Shown here: in pieces, positions 61,746 through 64,000 of the stretch
Position numbering within the stretch: the first letter of the stretch is position 1
Layout: every line of letters begins with the position of its first letter
NCBI RefSeq assembly: GCF_013460135.1
Contig: NZ_CP038155.1
Span: 434,001 to 498,000 of the forward strand
DNA from: Arsenophonus endosymbiont of Aphis craccivora
GTDB taxonomy: Bacteria > Pseudomonadota > Gammaproteobacteria > Enterobacterales > Enterobacteriaceae
Direction of reading: 5' to 3'
Length of the DNA stretch: 64,000 nt
Program-made: the position numbers and the translations under genes
The notes under the pieces: generated by a model
The model's input: the letters and a program-made list of their open reading frames with translations, nothing else
Database searches by the model: none
Told to the model about the DNA's origin: nothing

Positions 61746-62990
61746 TTACTCTCCGTTATTCCCACCTTTTCCCGCGCCACCTGAAACCTCTATCTTGGTT
61801 AAGTCACCTTTGATAAACGCTTCAGGGCGGTAAACCGCGAGTGCCAGACGCTCTTCGTAACGAATCGAAATCATATTCTTTTCAAAATCATCGGTATTCT
61901 CGGTACTGATCACCACGTTTGCTTCTTCACGGTCAAACAGTTGCGCAGCTAAATTGAAAGCCTCCACCAGGAATTTATCTTTAAACTCAGCGGCTTCTGT
62001 GACGACAACGGGTAAGCCCCACAATGTCGGTGTCGTCAGGGCTGCCGGATTGGAAAGGAGATAACGCCCCAGCTTATCCTTGATAAGTTCAATCTGTGCC
62101 CAGTTGGTAAAGTGCAACACATGGCCTGTCGCGGGGATCCGTGCCAGTTGCTCTTGTAGCATGGCAAGCCGCAGATCATCGATCGCGGTTCGATGTGCTG
62201 GTTTTAATTCTGCTTTGAATGCGGTGGCCTGAGTAAAGATCCCGTTCAGGTTTGAACCGGTACCGTCACCAAAAAGAATTTGGTGCTCTTCAACGTATTT
62301 CAGGCCATAACGTAGCTCCATATCGATAAGGGAGGCCAGTTGCGAAAAGTCATCCAGAATTTGCTTGGAGGCTTTAAACATATGGGCAATCGTGCGAACG
62401 GGGACTGTTGCATCTTCAAATTCAATCGTGCTATAGGGCTTCGCGGTATTTTCCGCGAAAGTCTTGGCATTATTGGTAAATCCTTTCTGCTTCACGTAAT
62501 AAATCGTGTTGCTTTGCGTCTTTCCACTGGCGATCAAATCACGAATGAACAACCGTTGCTTCGGCTTGCTCAAAATGTTTGATTGACGGTCTGGCGCGAC
62601 AATCGTCCCGGTGACATCCGATGAAATCAGGGAGGCATTAACCGGCGCGACTATCCGTTTGTTGGATTCCATGCCCGAGCCTAAAGCCTGTACCACCTCC
62701 ATGCCAACCACCTGTTGACCGATAGAACTCACCACGTTCAACTCATTGGCGACGGGCATTTGGGCAATATGCTGTTCAACTTCGCCTACCTGGGCTTTCA
62801 GGGTTTTTTCTGCTTCGCGTAAGGCGTTTAATTCGACCGCCATTTTATCAACGAACGCCTTGGTTTCTGCGGAAAGTTCACCGGATTTTTGTGCTTCTTT
62901 CAGGGCTTTCTCTGCCTGGGCGCTATATTTGCTGCTGGCTTCTTCAATAGAAGCCGTTACTTTCTTAAACATTTCATTAATATCAGACAT
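61746..62990 (-). CDS. HK97-type major capsid protein
   Basis: 414 residues. The N-terminal part (about 1-75) is a heptad-rich delta domain used as an internal scaffold and removed by the protease; the rest has the HK97 fold with TIYYVKQKGFTNNAKTFAEN and QILFGDGTGSNLNGIF. Frame intact although the protease upstream is broken. Confidence 0.88.
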   Translation of the reverse strand: MSDINEMFKKVTASIEEASSKYSAQAEKALKEAQKSGELSAETKAFVDKMAVELNALREAEKTLKAQVGEVEQHIAQMPVANELNVVSSIGQQVVGMEVVQALGSGMESNKRIVAPVNASLISSDVTGTIVAPDRQSNILSKPKQRLFIRDLIASGKTQSNTIYYVKQKGFTNNAKTFAENTAKPYSTIEFEDATVPVRTIAHMFKASKQILDDFSQLASLIDMELRYGLKYVEEHQILFGDGTGSNLNGIFTQATAFKAELKPAHRTAIDDLRLAMLQEQLARIPATGHVLHFTNWAQIELIKDKLGRYLLSNPAALTTPTLWGLPVVVTEAAEFKDKFLVEAFNLAAQLFDREEANVVISTENTDDFEKNMISIRYEERLALAVYRPEAFIKGDLTKIEVSGGAGKGGNNGE

Positions 62991-63002
62991 ATTGTCTCCA
63001 GT

Positions 63003-63870
63003 TTAATGGGGTATCGACACCAGACGACGCAAGGCATTATCCAGTTGTGTCACGGTCTCGGAGGAAACATCAGGGGTAGCGCTTGGCGTACCGTGAGAGG
63101 GAGTGATAGCGCCCGGCATATCACCCTGTAAGGCTTTCAGTAATCGTCGTCGTTCAGCTCTGGGCGTATTGGCTTTCGCTAAGAGTGAATCAATTTTTCT
63201 CAACGCGGCAGTGGGAGAAGCGTTATCCTGTTGTGTGCTATCGGCGGGCAGGAATGTATCAGCAAACACTTTCTCTACGGCTTCTCCACCATTAATCCAG
63301 GTTTCATTATCCATCATTGCGGTAATCATCTTTTCATCCATGCCGGTTCTGGCAACGTAAACATCGCGCATGGCAAAATCAAAAGGCATCATTTTTTCAG
63401 CAATCTCGGCAAAGTCATGGCGATTACCGACGGCCATACCCCAGGTGTTGTGGATCAACAGAAAAGCACTGCGCCCGATTTGTATCTCATCGCCTGACAT
63501 GGCAATGATTGAAGCCGCAGAAGCCGCTAATCACAATATTTTCACGGTCACTTTGCCAGCATATTCACGGAGTTGATTGAAGATAGTCAGCCCTTCAAAC
63601 AGATCGCCACCCGGCGAATTGATATTGACGGTAATATCTTTACCTTCCAGTGAACGTAATATTGCGCCAATTCGTTTAGCGGTGATCCCTTCACCTGCCC
63701 AATCCTGCCCAATCCTGCCCAATCGTCTCAAATATCGATAGCGTATTATCATCCTGGCTTGATGCCCTGATGCTGCTGTTCCATTTTGCTAATGCTGACG
63801 GTGAAATTTCACTGGTCATTTTCGGACAGGGAAAAACCGCCGGTAATACCGGAAGTGCATTTTTTTTCAT
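63003..63870 (-). pseudogene. ClpP-like prohead protease, broken by a 10-bp duplication and a TGA
   Basis: The protease cuts the capsid scaffold. Start MKKNALPVLPAVFPCPKM at 63870, then NTLSIFETIGQDWAG, where a 10-bp unit (GGCAGGATTG, minus strand) is present in an extra copy and shifts the frame; in the other frame GEGITAKRIGAILRS and VNINSPGGDLFEGL follow. The frame then meets TGA (63531-63533) in KVTVKIL*LAASAASIIAMS, where the family has Gly just before the active-site SAAS. The remainder with SAFLLIHNTWGMAVGNRH is intact. Two lesions make it inactive. Confidence 0.87.
63697..63727. repeat. 10-bp tandem repeat in the prohead protease gene
   Basis: About three copies of CCCAATCCTG (last one partial). 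Removing one copy restores the protease frame, so the extra copy is the cause of the frameshift. Confidence 0.9.
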
Positions 63871-63885
63871 CGGGAAAAACTCCAG

Positions 63886-63943
63886 TTATTCTGTTTCTTG
63901 CTGGGGGCCAGTCGGGTGATGAGATGAGGATTTTTCAGGAATT
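63886..63943 (-). pseudogene. 3' end of the gene before the protease (portal position), cut by an IS605-type end
   Basis: About 18 codons on the minus strand (IPEKSSSHHPTGPQQETE then TAA) end 18 bp before the protease start. In HK97-type head modules the portal gene is here. Identity rests on position only; the gene is cut by the element end at about 63945. Confidence 0.45.
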
Positions 63944-64000
63944 GACATCCTCCCCGCCCTAAAGGACGGGGTTTTACGGCGCACCTGATAACCCGGAATT
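63944..64000 (-). mobile_element. Right end of an IS200/IS605-type element, continues past the window
   Basis: On the minus strand the sequence reads GGGCGGGGAGGATGTCAA at its end, after a hairpin (CCCCGCCC/GGACGGGG, 63952-63971). The TCAA at the tip is the usual right cleavage site of IS608-type elements. It interrupts the prophage head operon. The similar hairpin at 13806 suggests the family is spread in this genome. Confidence 0.65.

Noticed and set aside
63697-63727. Tandem repeat as a CRISPR or attachment site
   Set aside because: Units are 10 bp without spacers and lie inside a protease gene; a simple duplication is enough.

Overview
The window looks like a chromosome segment of an AT-rich member of the Enterobacterales, probably the Morganellaceae (Providencia/Proteus/Arsenophonus side). 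Gene order in the core blocks follows the Escherichia coli arrangement (thiI-yajL-yajQ-yajR-cyoEDCBA, seqA-pgm, trmB/mutY, dprA/def-fmt-rsmB-trkA-mscL, S10-spc-alpha operons, bfr-bfd-tufA-fusA-rpsG-rpsL-tusBCD-yheO-fkpA). The many pseudogenes, the six IS903-type insertions in 64 kb and the decayed prophage point to a recently host-restricted bacterium, for example an Arsenophonus-like insect associate. The genus is inference from gene content and protein similarity recalled from memory; no search was run.

Layout. 1-9878: end of thiI, yajL with a damaged tail, yajQ, a broken yajR, the complete cyoABCDE quinol oxidase operon and a tsx/ompK-like porin gene cut by an IS. 9879-25745: an IS-rich accessory zone with six blocks that are not neighbours in relatives: a frameshifted penicillin-acylase gene, a TnpB remnant, pgm-seqA, yggL(cut)-trmB, mutY (split and cut), a universal-stress fragment, a CDF metal transporter, galE and a broken dprA. 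25871-31337: def-fmt-rsmB-trkA-mscL, a tiny arfA gene with a built-in hairpin, and zntR. 31460-45350: the alpha, spc and S10 ribosomal operons, all on the minus strand, with recognisable promoters and leaders. 45441-53965: bfr, bfd with a Fur box, the str operon, tusDCB, yheO and fkpA. 54211-64000: an IS903 copy joined to a decayed prophage with an HK97-type head module and a Mu-type contractile tail module (SfV-like mosaic), ending in an IS200/IS605-type element end.

How it fits together. The housekeeping blocks are intact and apparently functional (translation, Sec translocon, respiration, formyl-Met cycle). The accessory genes are being lost by three visible routes: IS903 insertion (mutY, with a 9-bp target duplication), rearrangement or deletion at IS copies that lack target duplications (tsx, yggL, dprA, fkpA/prophage junctions), and point lesions. 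Only two of six IS903 copies encode an uninterrupted full-length transposase; three share the same amber codon and one has lost a catalytic aspartate. mutY is destroyed, and several inactivating lesions in the window fit G-to-T changes, the class that MutY loss raises; this is a testable link rather than a demonstrated one. The most interesting individual items are the arfA gene with an ATT in the start position and its stop codon inside a perfect hairpin, and the prophage tail-chaperone pair with a T7 slip site lying just downstream of an in-frame amber.
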